Assembly: GCA_016719465.1 (NCBI GenBank)
Contig: JADJYY010000024.1
Span: 1-21,554, forward strand
Length of the DNA: 21,554 nt
Source: Hydrogenophilales bacterium
GTDB taxonomy: Bacteria > Pseudomonadota > Gammaproteobacteria > Burkholderiales > Thiobacillaceae
Reading direction: 5' to 3'
In this document: positions 1-6,409 of the stretch, piece by piece
How positions within the stretch are numbered: position 1 is the first letter of the stretch
Layout of the letters: every line of letters begins with the position of its first letter
Notes under the pieces: generated by a model
What the model was told of the DNA's origin: nothing
Seen by the model: only the letters and a program-made list of their open reading frames with translations
Databases searched by the model: none
Made by a program: the position numbers and the translations under genes

Positions 1-538
1 CGGGAATGTTATTGTGGTAACTCTTGTCAATCGTGTAATAGTGGTATTGTAGATTGATGAAAGGCCCGTTATTAAAAACATTCCACAGCCAGTTAGGGTT
101 ATTGCTTCCGTCGAAGTTAAAAAATGCAATATTATTTAAGTCATTATAAAAGAGATGGGCAAGTTCACTTAATGTGCTGCCTTCATGTACGGTTCCAGGT
201 GCGCTGAAGTTCCAGCATTGAAGGGAAGAGCCATCGTATGTGTAGATCGGATAGTTAAAACCCACGCCACTTGATAAGTTGATTTTTGGTAGACGCCAAT
301 CGTCGTAGGTGACCCCACGAACACTGTCGTAATACTCAAGATTAGCCACCCATGAAATTGCTTCACCCCAAGTCATCCAGCCATCGGTGTTATATCCACT
401 TGTCTTGGCATAGTTGGCATCTTGCAGCCAAGTGATGTTCAGAACATCGTCATAGATCAATCCGCCCCCACGGTCGATCAGGGCACCTTGTGACGTTCCA
501 GCAGTGAGGGCTAGGAGGACAACGGCAATTCTGTTCAT
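1..538 (-). CDS. Exported DUF1566-domain protein, PEP-CTERM type (3' end outside window)
   Basis: An open frame runs from ATG at 538 down to the window edge, 179 codons with no stop, so the protein is C-terminally partial. It opens with a short hydrophobic signal peptide (MNRIAVVLLALTAGTSQGA). The next part resembles DUF1566 (Lcl C-terminal) proteins: LIDRGGGLIYDDVLNITWLQ, then DANYAKTSGYNTDGWMTWGE, and a DDWRLPK motif. In betaproteobacteria this arrangement usually belongs to PEP-CTERM proteins, sorted to the surface by exosortase and linked to exopolysaccharide. The PEP-CTERM tail itself would lie beyond position 1 and is not seen. A purine-rich ribosome site (AAGGGAAG) sits a few bases upstream of the ATG. 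The gene is AT-richer than the rest of the window. The family call is fairly safe; the sorting signal is inference. Confidence 0.8.
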   Translation of the reverse strand, partial: MNRIAVVLLALTAGTSQGALIDRGGGLIYDDVLNITWLQDANYAKTSGYNTDGWMTWGEAISWVANLEYYDSVRGVTYDDWRLPKINLSSGVGFNYPIYTYDGSSLQCWNFSAPGTVHEGSTLSELAHLFYNDLNNIAFFNFDGSNNPNWLWNVFNNGPFINLQYHYYTIDKSYHNNIP

Positions 539-540
539 GA

Positions 541-891
541 TCTTCCCTTGGTTGTTGTTGTCGGGATATACCTTAAGCGCACTGTAGACCCATCGGGCAG
601 GGCTGCCAACCTAGCCCCCAGCCCTTGGAATCTGGAATTTTCTTAGGGAAAAATTCATCCCCGAATGCATCTATGCAGAAGGCACCCCATGCCCCCCTGG
701 CCCCCCCCCATTCACAGTGAGTAGATGGAAGTCGATGTGAGGGCCAGCATCTACGGGGCTTCCCAGCCATTTTCCGTTCACAATCTGTGCACAGTTGCCA
801 AAAAGTCATGCTACAATTTACGGGTTGTCGTAAGGCAACGTGATTTATTCCTTCAACCTAAGTGATTGATAGGTAAGGGGAAAGATCATGC
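541..891. other. Intergenic region between DUF1566 gene and tRNA-Val
   Basis: No convincing coding frame is present. The stretch contains the leader of the minus-strand DUF1566 gene, a C-run near 707-718 and a few short inverted repeats such as GTTG/CAAC near 834-850. The only ORF of note on the minus strand (573-809, 78 codons) has no ribosome site and reads like random sequence. The right end presumably holds the tRNA promoter. Confidence 0.6.
809..817 (+). promoter_or_regulatory. Candidate extended -10 promoter for tRNA-Val
   Basis: TGC followed by TACAAT forms an extended -10 element (TGn plus a 5/6 match to TATAAT). Transcription would begin near 824, about 70 bases before the tRNA. No good -35 is seen at the expected spacing, so this is a weak call based only on motif and position. 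Confidence 0.35.
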
Positions 892-966
892 GGGCAGTTA
901 GCTCAGCGGTAGAGCACCGCCTTCACACGGCGGGGGCCACTGGTTCGATCCCAGTACTGCCCACCA
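892..966 (+). tRNA. tRNA-Val (CAC anticodon)
   Basis: A full cloverleaf can be folded by eye. The acceptor stem is GGGCAGT (892-898) with ACTGCCC (956-962). The D arm has GCTC/GAGC. The anticodon stem is CCGCC (917-921) with GGCGG (929-933), and the loop TTCACAC gives anticodon CAC at 924-926, which reads GTG valine codons. The T arm is ACTGG-TTCGATC-CCAGT. The discriminator A963 and the CCA end (964-966) are encoded in the DNA. Confidence 0.96.
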
Positions 967-1024
967 AATCCACAAAAGCCGGCCTCGAGCCGCCACGTCA
1001 TGTCCATCGCGCCGGGAGCGAAAA

Positions 1025-1681
1025 ATCGCCAAACGCTTCGATCTCCTGATCTTCGACTGGGATGGAACCCTGATGGATTCCGCCGGGGTGATCGCGGCCT
1101 GCATCCAGGCCGCCAGCCGGGACATGGGGTTGCCGGTGCCCAGCCGCGAGGAGGCCAGCCACATCATCGGCCTCGGCCTGCGCCAGGCCCTGGAAACCCT
1201 GTTCCCCGACCTGCCGGAGGACAAGCATCAACCCCTGGCCGACCACTACCGCCGCCATTTCCTGGGACAGGATGCGGAAATCCCCCTGTTCGAGGGCGCG
1301 CGCGAACTGATCGTCGATCTGCGCGACCAGGGCCATCTGCTGGCGGTGGCCACCGGCAAGGCCCGGCGGGGGCTGGACCGGGCCTTCGAGCATACCGGCC
1401 TGAAGCCCCTGTTCCATGCCTCCCGCACCGCCGACGAGACCTTTTCCAAGCCTCACCCGGCCATGATCGAGGAGTTGCTGGACGAACTGATGATCGCGCC
1501 GGAACGGGCATTGATGATCGGCGACACCACCCACGACCTGGAAATGGCGCGCAACGCCGGCATCGCCTCCCTGGCCGCCGGCTATGGCGCCCACCCTCCC
1601 GAGGGGCTCACCGAGCATGGCGCGCTGGTCGTCTGCCATAGCTTCGCGGAGCTCGCCGCATGGCTCAGGGACAACGCCTGA
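1025..1681 (+). CDS. HAD-superfamily hydrolase, phosphoglycolate phosphatase-like (possible ATC start)
   Basis: This is a HAD-IA phosphatase of about 218 residues. Motif I (FDWDGTLMD) carries the nucleophilic aspartate, a Thr-Gly-Lys segment (VATGKARRGL) fits motifs II/III, and GDTTHDLEMARNAG is motif IV. The substrate is unknown; relatives next to rluC in betaproteobacteria are annotated phosphoglycolate phosphatase-like. The first ATG in frame (1073) falls after motif I and cannot be the true start. Upstream there is no in-frame ATG, GTG or TTG. A codon ATC at 1025 sits where relatives begin (MAKRFDLLIFDWDGT) and has GGGAG a few bases before it. It is either a rare ATC start or an ATG misread. 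The 3' end overlaps the next gene by 22 bases. Confidence 0.85.
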   Translation: MAKRFDLLIFDWDGTLMDSAGVIAACIQAASRDMGLPVPSREEASHIIGLGLRQALETLFPDLPEDKHQPLADHYRRHFLGQDAEIPLFEGARELIVDLRDQGHLLAVATGKARRGLDRAFEHTGLKPLFHASRTADETFSKPHPAMIEELLDELMIAPERALMIGDTTHDLEMARNAGIASLAAGYGAHPPEGLTEHGALVVCHSFAELAAWLRDNA

Positions 1682-2006
1682 TCTGCGCCGCCGCCGACCT
1701 GGCCGAAGCCGGGCCGGGGATACGTTTCGAGTTGCGCCGGGAGGGTCGGGAGGTCCCGGCCTTCGTGATTCGCTGGCGTGGACAGGTCCGCGCCTATCTC
1801 AACCGCTGCGGTCATATCCCGGTCGAGCTCGATTGGCAGCCCGGGGAATTCTTCGATTTCTCGCGGCTATCCGATCTGCGCCACCCATGGCGCCCCTTTA
1901 CGATCCGGCTACCGGAGCCTGTCTGGGCGGCCGTTGCGAGGGCAGGGGGCTGGCCGCCGTGGCGGTGGCCGAGCGGGACGGCAACATCTATTGCGAGGAA
2001 TCCTGA
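1660..2006 (+). CDS. Small Rieske [2Fe-2S] ferredoxin-like protein (two frame slips)
   Basis: A stand-alone Rieske protein of about 115 residues. The first half (MAQGQRLICAAADLAEAGPG to FFDFSRL) reads in one frame and contains the first cluster box, NRCGHIPVE. The second box, YPICATHGA, reads in the next frame from about 1868. The remainder, LYDPATGACLGGRCEG through GNIYCEES, reads in the third frame from about 1893. Together they give both Cys-x-His boxes of a Rieske fold. The slips look like a lost dinucleotide and an extra C in a C-run, so sequencing error is more likely than gene decay. It may act as an electron carrier or redox sensor; the partner is unknown. The start ATG lies inside the end of the HAD gene and the stop abuts the sppA-like ATG, so the three genes form an operon. 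Confidence 0.75.
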
Positions 2007-2944
2007 ATGTCCGACAACGAGAACCCGGAACGCGGCGCCCTGGAACGCCTGCTGCTGGCCCACCTGACCGAACAGCGCAGATCGCGTCGCTGGAGCGTGT
2101 TCTTCAGGTCCCTGGGCTTCGTCTGGCTGTTCATCGTCCTGGGTTTCCTGTTGACCTATGAAGGCGAGGGATTCACCTCGACGGGGCCCCATACCGCGCT
2201 TGTCGAGCTGGAAGGCGAGATCGGCGGCGAGGATGGCATGCGGGCGGACGCCCTGATCGCCGCCCTCAATGGCGCGTTCGATGACAAGCACACCAAGGGG
2301 GTGGTGCTGCGCATCAACAGCCCCGGCGGCAGTCCCGTCCAGGCCGGTCAGGTCTACGACGAGATGCGTCGCCTGCGCGGCAAATACCCCAAGATTCCCC
2401 TCTACGTGGTGGTGGACGATATCTGCGCCTCCGGCGGTTATTACATCGCCGCGGCGGCGGATCGCATTTTCGTCGACAAGGCCTCCCTGGTGGGCTCCAT
2501 CGGCGTGCTCATGGATGGCTTCGGCTTCACCGAAGGCATGAAGAAACTGGGCGTGGAGCGCCGGCTGCTGACAGCGGGCGACAACAAGGGCTTCCTGGAC
2601 CCCTTCTCGCCCATCGACCCGCGCCAGGAGGACCACGCCAGGACCATGCTGGGCGAGGTTCACGACCAGTTCATCCAGATCGTGCGCCAGGGGCGTGGTG
2701 CGCGTCTCAAGGAAACCCCCGACATGTTCAGCGGCCTGGTCTGGAGCGGCACCCGCAGCATCGAACTGGGACTTGCCGATGCCCTGGGCAGCCTGGACTA
2801 CTGGCGCGGGAAGTGGTCAAGGCCGAGGACATCGTCGATTTCACGCCCCAGGAAGGGCTGGCCGAACGGCTTGCCCGGCGCATCGGCACCTCCATGGGCC
2901 AGGCCATGGGGCCCTGGGCCAGGGAACATCCGCGCGTTCATTGA
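2007..2944 (+). CDS. sppA: Signal peptide peptidase SppA-like S49 serine peptidase (one frame slip near the 3' end)
   Basis: An inner-membrane S49 peptidase of the short SppA form, thought to degrade leftover signal peptides and membrane protein fragments. A basic cytoplasmic N-terminus (QRRSRR) precedes one transmembrane helix at residues 33-50. The catalytic Ser is in ICASGGYYIAAAAD (about residue 142), and the Lys base is in AGDNKGFLDPF (about residue 194). INSPGGSP is a family motif. At about 2803 the frame breaks: a missing base in TAC-(G)TGGCGCGG restores AREVVKAEDIVDFTPQEGLA and a natural stop at 2942-2944. Without correction the frame runs on to 2999 as a shadow. ATG at 2007 follows the Rieske stop directly. 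Confidence 0.9.
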
Positions 2945-3199
2945 AGCGGCAGGCCGGGTTGGCAAGCGACTACGTGCCCATTGCCTGCGCCGAGCATGAG
3001 CGGCTCGAGTTCGCCGTGCTGCGCCGGCAAAGACTGCGCCTGGAATATCGCGATGAAGGCGGGCTGACGATCAGCCGCATCGTGCTGCCCACGGATGTGG
3101 CGACCCGGGATGGCGCGGAGTGGCTGAGCTATCGGGAGATGGAGGAGGCGAGGCGTGATCCGGCTGGACCGGATCGTTTCCGCCAAGCCGGCCGTCTGA
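2941..3199 (+). CDS. rof: Rof-like Rho-binding antiterminator (TTG start, one frame slip)
   Basis: A small protein of about 80-86 residues. The core SDYVPIACAEHERLEFAVLR followed by RQRLRLEYRDEGG resembles the Rof family (Rho-binding antiterminator), which inhibits Rho-dependent termination. Its characteristic ending, GVIRLDRIVSAKPAV, reads in the +1 frame after a slip near 3150 and stops at 3197-3199. No ATG is available. TTG at 2941 overlaps the sppA stop (CATTGA); a second TTG at 2959 would give the more usual length of 80. The overlap suggests translational coupling with sppA. The family call rests on motif memory and is moderately sure. Confidence 0.68.
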
Positions 3200-3222
3200 C
3201 GGGTTCCCGCAAGCCAGGCGCG

Positions 3223-3260
3223 AAAAAAAACGCCCGGTCGGCCGAATGGCCTCGCGGGCG
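3223..3260 (-). terminator. Rho-independent terminator of the phasin gene
   Basis: Read on the minus strand, the sequence folds as CGCCCG-cga-GGCC-attc-GGCC-gac-CGGGCG followed by eight T. This strong stem and U tract begin about 30 bases after the phasin stop codon. It also faces the end of the rof-like gene on the plus strand, where an A tract precedes the stem, so on that strand it would act less well. Confidence 0.9.
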
Positions 3261-3292
3261 CCGGAGGGAGCGCGGTAGGTATCAGGCAGGTA

Positions 3293-3667
3293 TCAGGCGG
3301 CGACCTTGATCATGCTGGAAGCGCGGGCGGCCTGTTCCTGAGCCATCTTGACGCCTTCCTGGATCATGGCGCCGTATTCGGTGCTGGACTCGTTGGCGAA
3401 AGCCATGCTTTCACGCAGAGCGGCCATGTTGCGCTCGCCACACTCGCGCAGCAGGGAGGTCTGACCGGCGATCAGATCCTGGTAACCCTTGGCCTTGGTC
3501 ATCAGTTCCAGGCCACGGGCGCCGGCATCCATGTAGAAGGCGGCCAGGTCGGCCTGGTACTGGAACAGCTTTTCGAAGGTGCGCTGGTTCAGTTCGCCGA
3601 TCTTGCGGGCGGACTCCATGGTGGTTTCGGTGGTCTTCTCGATCATTTCCATCATTTCTTTCTGCAT
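3293..3667 (-). CDS. phaP: Phasin (PHA granule surface protein)
   Basis: Encodes about 124 residues of all-helical, amphipathic sequence: MQKEMMEMIEKTTETTMESA, then RKIGELNQRTFEKLFQYQAD and LAAFYMDAGARGLELMTKAK. This is typical of the phasin_2/PhaP family that coats PHA granules and controls their size and number. An upstream in-frame ATG at 3736 would add 23 residues, but ATG at 3667 has AGGAGA at the right distance, and the operator-like palindrome lies between the two. A sigma70-like promoter and operator stand directly upstream, and a strong terminator follows. In related bacteria PhaR represses phasin genes when no polymer is present. Confidence 0.93.
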   Translation of the reverse strand: MQKEMMEMIEKTTETTMESARKIGELNQRTFEKLFQYQADLAAFYMDAGARGLELMTKAKGYQDLIAGQTSLLRECGERNMAALRESMAFANESSTEYGAMIQEGVKMAQEQAARASSMIKVAA

Positions 3668-3706
3668 GGTGTTTCTCCTGGGTGACAAGTTAAGGGATTC
3701 GGTCAA

Positions 3707-3723
3707 TTTGTGCGGTGCACAAA
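3707..3723. promoter_or_regulatory. Palindromic operator, probable PhaR site before the phasin gene
   Basis: TTTGTGC-GGT-GCACAAA is a perfect 7-bp inverted repeat with a 3-base spacer. It begins only a few bases downstream of the transcription start expected from the promoter at 3735-3764, where a bound repressor would block elongation. The first 14 bases recur with one mismatch at 6330-6343 between phaA and phaE. An additional half site GCGCACAA lies at 3731-3738, overlapping the -10. The link to PhaR is inference from position and recurrence. Confidence 0.7.
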
Positions 3724-3734
3724 TGATGCAGCGC

Positions 3735-3764
3735 ACAATATCGAAATCCAGTTTGTCCTGTCAA
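3735..3764 (-). promoter_or_regulatory. Sigma70-type promoter of the phasin gene
   Basis: On the minus strand a perfect -35 TTGACA (3764-3759) is followed, after 18 bases, by TATTGT (3740-3735), a 4/6 match to the -10 consensus. The leader to the phasin ATG is about 60 bases and contains the palindromic operator. Confidence 0.7.
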
Positions 3765-3801
3765 CACCCCAAGCGAAATTTTTTTGTGGCTTTGCCGAGT
3801 G

Positions 3802-4272
3802 TCAGCGTTTGTCGCCGCTGTTCTCGTCCGCGCCGGCGGATTTCCGTGAGAGTTCTTCCATGTCCTTCCAGAAACCCATGTTCTGCTGACCCAGTTTCAC
3901 CCAGAACTCCATGGGGTTGCCACCCCACACGCCCTGCATCTGCTCGGTGAACATGCGTTGCTGCTTGAGGAAAAGATCCAGGCTCTGGTCGAGGAAGGTC
4001 GTGAAGGCGGCCTGGGCGGTATCGCCGTAGAAACGGATGAAACGCTCCAGCATGGCGGCGGCGAACATGGGTGAGCCGCCGGCTTCCTGGTCCATGATGA
4101 TCTGCAGCAGGATGGTGCGGGTGATGTCGTCCTCGGTCTGGGAATCCAGCACCTTGAACGGGATCGCGCGCATGACCAGATCCTTCACCTCGGCGAGCGT
4201 GATGTAGCGGCTTTCCTCGGTATCGTAGAGACGCCGGTTGGGGTATTTCTTGATCAGGCGTTCGGTGGTCAT
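3802..4272 (-). CDS. phaR: PhaR, PHA synthesis repressor
   Basis: A 156-residue protein that opens with the diagnostic PhaR N-terminus RLIKKYPNRRLYDTEESRYI, the DNA-binding PHB_acc_N domain. It continues with the PHB/PHA accumulation regulatory segment (PMFAAAMLERFIRFYGDTAQ, then a FLDQSLDLFLKQQ helix). PhaR binds DNA at phasin and pha promoters and also binds nascent PHA, so repression lifts when polymer forms. It follows phaB on the same strand after 63 bases that contain a perfect hairpin. The C-terminus is Met/Gln-rich with an acidic end, as usual. Complete and unbroken. Confidence 0.96.
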   Translation of the reverse strand: MTTERLIKKYPNRRLYDTEESRYITLAEVKDLVMRAIPFKVLDSQTEDDITRTILLQIIMDQEAGGSPMFAAAMLERFIRFYGDTAQAAFTTFLDQSLDLFLKQQRMFTEQMQGVWGGNPMEFWVKLGQQNMGFWKDMEELSRKSAGADENSGDKR

Positions 4273-4295
4273 GATGTTTACATCCCTTGTATATG

Positions 4296-4319
4296 GGCCG
4301 GCGGTGAACCCCGCCGGCC
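4296..4319 (-). promoter_or_regulatory. Perfect 9-bp hairpin between phaB and phaR
   Basis: GGCCGGCGG-TGAACC-CCGCCGGCC is a perfect inverted repeat with a 6-base loop in the 63-base phaB-phaR gap. No T tract follows on the minus strand, so a simple intrinsic terminator is unlikely. It could stabilise the phaAB transcript, act as a processing site, or lower phaR expression. Confidence 0.6.
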
Positions 4320-4335
4320 GTCCGTCGCTAGTACA

Positions 4336-5082
4336 TCAACACATATGCTGTCCGCCGTTGGCCGCGATGTTGGCGCCGGTGATGAAGGCGCCGTCTTCCG
4401 ATGCCAGGAAGGCCACCAGGGCGGCGATTTCCTCCGGCTTGCCCAGGCGTCCCACGGGGATCTGCGCGATGATCTGGTTGCGCACGTCCTCGGGGATGGC
4501 CATCACCATCTCGGTACCGATGTAGCCCGGGGAGATGGAGTTGACCGTGATGCCCTTCTTGGCGGTTTCCTGGGCCAGGGCCATGGTGAAGCCGTGCATA
4601 CCAGCCTTGGCGGCCGAGTAGTTGGTCTGGCCGAACTGGCCCTTCTGGCCGTTGATGGAGGAGATGTTGATCACCCGGCCCCAGCTCTTGTTCAACATGC
4701 CGTCGATGAACTGCTTGGTGACGTTGAACACCGAGTCCAGGTTCACGGTCAGCACGGCGTTCCACTGGTCGGCGGTCATCTTGCGGAAGGTGCCGTCCTT
4801 GGTGATGCCGGCGTTGTTGACCACGATGTCGGCGCCGCCGAAGTCGGCGTTGAGCTTGTCGCCCATGGCCTTGCAGTCATCCAGGCTGGACACGTCGCAC
4901 TTGACGATGGCCATGTCGAAGCCGGTGTCGGCCATTTTCTTCTTCCACTCGCTGGCCTGGGCTTCATCCATGTAGGTGGACACCACCTTGCAGCCGGCCT
5001 GGGCCAGCTTGATGCAGATGGCGCTGCCGATACCGCCGGTTCCACCGGTGACCAGGGCGACTTTTCCGTTCAATCCACTCAT
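4336..5082 (-). CDS. phaB: Acetoacetyl-CoA reductase (NADPH-dependent)
   Basis: A short-chain dehydrogenase of 248 residues that reduces acetoacetyl-CoA to (R)-3-hydroxybutyryl-CoA, the monomer for the PHA synthase. It shows the nucleotide-binding TGGTGGIGSAI near the N-terminus, the NNAGITKDGTF segment, the catalytic Ser in INISSINGQKGQFGQ, and Tyr/Lys in TNYSAAKAG. The end NIAANGGQHMC is typical of PhaB. ATG at 5082 starts two bases after the phaA stop, with an AAAGGA site inside the phaA end, so the two genes are translationally coupled. An in-frame extension upstream of this ATG overlaps phaA and is a shadow. Confidence 0.96.
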   Translation of the reverse strand: MSGLNGKVALVTGGTGGIGSAICIKLAQAGCKVVSTYMDEAQASEWKKKMADTGFDMAIVKCDVSSLDDCKAMGDKLNADFGGADIVVNNAGITKDGTFRKMTADQWNAVLTVNLDSVFNVTKQFIDGMLNKSWGRVINISSINGQKGQFGQTNYSAAKAGMHGFTMALAQETAKKGITVNSISPGYIGTEMVMAIPEDVRNQIIAQIPVGRLGKPEEIAALVAFLASEDGAFITGANIAANGGQHMC

Positions 5083-5084
5083 TC

Positions 5085-6269
5085 TCAAATCCTTTCGACA
5101 GCGAGAGCGACGCCTTGACCGCCGCCGATGCACAGCGTGGCAAGACCTTTGTTGGCACCGGTACGCTGCATGCCATACAGCAGCGTGACCAGGATGCGGG
5201 CGCCGGAAGCGCCGATGGGGTGGCCGATGGAGATGGCGCCACCGCTCACGTTCACGTTCACCGGGTCGAAACCCAGTTCCTTGTTCACCGACATGGCCTG
5301 GGAAGCGAAGGCCTCGTTGGCCTCGATCATGTCCAGGTCCTTGGCCGACCAGCCGGCGCGATCCAGACACTTGCGCACGGCGGGAATCGGGCCGGTGCCC
5401 ATGATGGCCGGGTCCACGCCGGCGCTGCCGAAGGAAACCACGCGGGCGATGGGCGTCAGGCCCAGCAGCTTGGCCTGGGCCCCGGACATCACCACCACGC
5501 CGGCGGCGCCGTCGTTGATGCCGGAGGCGTTGCCGGCGGTGACCGAGCCATCCTTCTTGAAGGCGGGCTTCAGCTTGGCCAGGCTCTCCGCCGTGGTGCC
5601 GGCGCGCGGGAATTCATCCCTGGCGAAGACGATGGGATCGCCCTTGCGCTGGGGAATCTCGACGGGAATGATCTCCGCGTCGAGGTGCCCCGCCTTCTGG
5701 GCCGCCTCGGTGCGCTGCTGGGACGTGGCCGCGAACAGATCCTGCTCGGCGCGGCTGAACTCGTACTTGGCGGCGATGTTCTCGGCGGTGATGCCCATGT
5801 GGCAGTCGTTGAAGGCGCACCACAGTCCGTCCTGGATCATGGTGTCCACCAGTTCCCAGTTGCCCATGCGCTTGCCGTCGCGGGAGCGAGGCAGCACGTG
5901 GGGCGACAGGCTCATGTTCTCCTGGCCGCCGGCAATGACGATGCCGGAATCCCCGGTCGCCACGGCCTGGGCCGCCAGGTGCACGGCTTTCAGGCCGCTG
6001 CCGCAGACCTTGTTGATGGTGAGGGCGGAGACCGTGTCCGGCAAACCACCGGCCAGGGCGGCCTGGCGCGCCGGGTTCTGGCCCACGCCCGCTTGAAGGA
6101 CCTGGCCGAGGATGACCTCGTCGATCTGCCCAGGTTGCAAATTGGCCCGCGCCAGCAAAGCCCGGATCACATGGGCGCCCAGCTGACTGGCGGGAATGCC
6201 GGCCAGCGCGCCGCCAAAGGATCCGACAGCGGTGCGACCCGCGGCCACAATGACCACATCGTTAAACAT
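5085..6269 (-). CDS. phaA: Acetyl-CoA C-acetyltransferase (beta-ketothiolase)
   Basis: A thiolase of 394 residues that condenses two acetyl-CoA to acetoacetyl-CoA, the first step of PHB synthesis. The acylated Cys is in INKVCGSGLKAV (about residue 89). The catalytic His is in ISIGHPIGASG and the second Cys in LATLCIGGGQG near the C-terminus. NEAFASQAM is also typical. ATG at 6269 has AGGAGA upstream and fits the usual thiolase N-terminus MFNDVVIVAAGRTAVGSFGG; an in-frame ATG at 6350 lies within the operator region and is unlikely. First gene of phaA-phaB-phaR, divergent from phaE-phaC. Confidence 0.96.
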   Translation of the reverse strand: MFNDVVIVAAGRTAVGSFGGALAGIPASQLGAHVIRALLARANLQPGQIDEVILGQVLQAGVGQNPARQAALAGGLPDTVSALTINKVCGSGLKAVHLAAQAVATGDSGIVIAGGQENMSLSPHVLPRSRDGKRMGNWELVDTMIQDGLWCAFNDCHMGITAENIAAKYEFSRAEQDLFAATSQQRTEAAQKAGHLDAEIIPVEIPQRKGDPIVFARDEFPRAGTTAESLAKLKPAFKKDGSVTAGNASGINDGAAGVVVMSGAQAKLLGLTPIARVVSFGSAGVDPAIMGTGPIPAVRKCLDRAGWSAKDLDMIEANEAFASQAMSVNKELGFDPVNVNVSGGAISIGHPIGASGARILVTLLYGMQRTGANKGLATLCIGGGQGVALAVERI

Positions 6270-6327
6270 ATGGAAGTCTCCTGACAAATGAGGAATGCTT
6301 CCTCCCCCATTCGAAATTCTATAGGGG

Positions 6328-6372
6328 TTTTTGTGCAGTGCACTTGACAATATTTGCTGCGTCGCACAAAAA
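6328..6372. promoter_or_regulatory. Divergent phaA/phaE control region with operator-like repeats
   Basis: The 140-base gap between phaA and phaE holds TTTGTGCAGTGCAC (6330-6343), which matches 13 of 14 bases of the phasin-gene operator. A perfect 9-bp inverted repeat TTTTTGTGC (6328-6336) / GCACAAAAA (6364-6372) spans the region, and GTGCAC (6338-6343) is itself palindromic. TTGACA at 6344-6349 is a good -35 for phaE, but the -10 at normal spacing (about 6367) is poor. On the minus strand TATAGA near 6318-6323 could serve phaA. PhaR binding here would couple thiolase, synthase and phasin expression; this is inference. Confidence 0.6.
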
Positions 6373-6409
6373 TCCGCTTGTACATTACTTTTCTATGAAG
6401 GAGAGGACC

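Noticed and set aside
595..625. Possible sigma54 promoter (TTGGCAG...) for the DUF1566 gene, as often seen for PEP-CTERM genes
   Set aside because: The GG and GC pairs do not have the required 10-base spacing.
573..809. 78-codon open frame on the minus strand upstream of the DUF1566 gene
   Set aside because: No ribosome site, no similarity, odd Trp/Cys-rich composition.
998..2663. Long open frames on the minus strand opposite the HAD, Rieske and sppA genes
   Set aside because: They mirror high-GC genes read in the antisense frame, show no family motifs and have no ribosome sites; the plus-strand genes have clear motifs.
4345..6284. Plus-strand open frames of 257 and 389 codons opposite phaB and phaA
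   Set aside because: Antisense shadows of thiolase and reductase; composition is Gly/His/Ala-rich with no recognisable domain.
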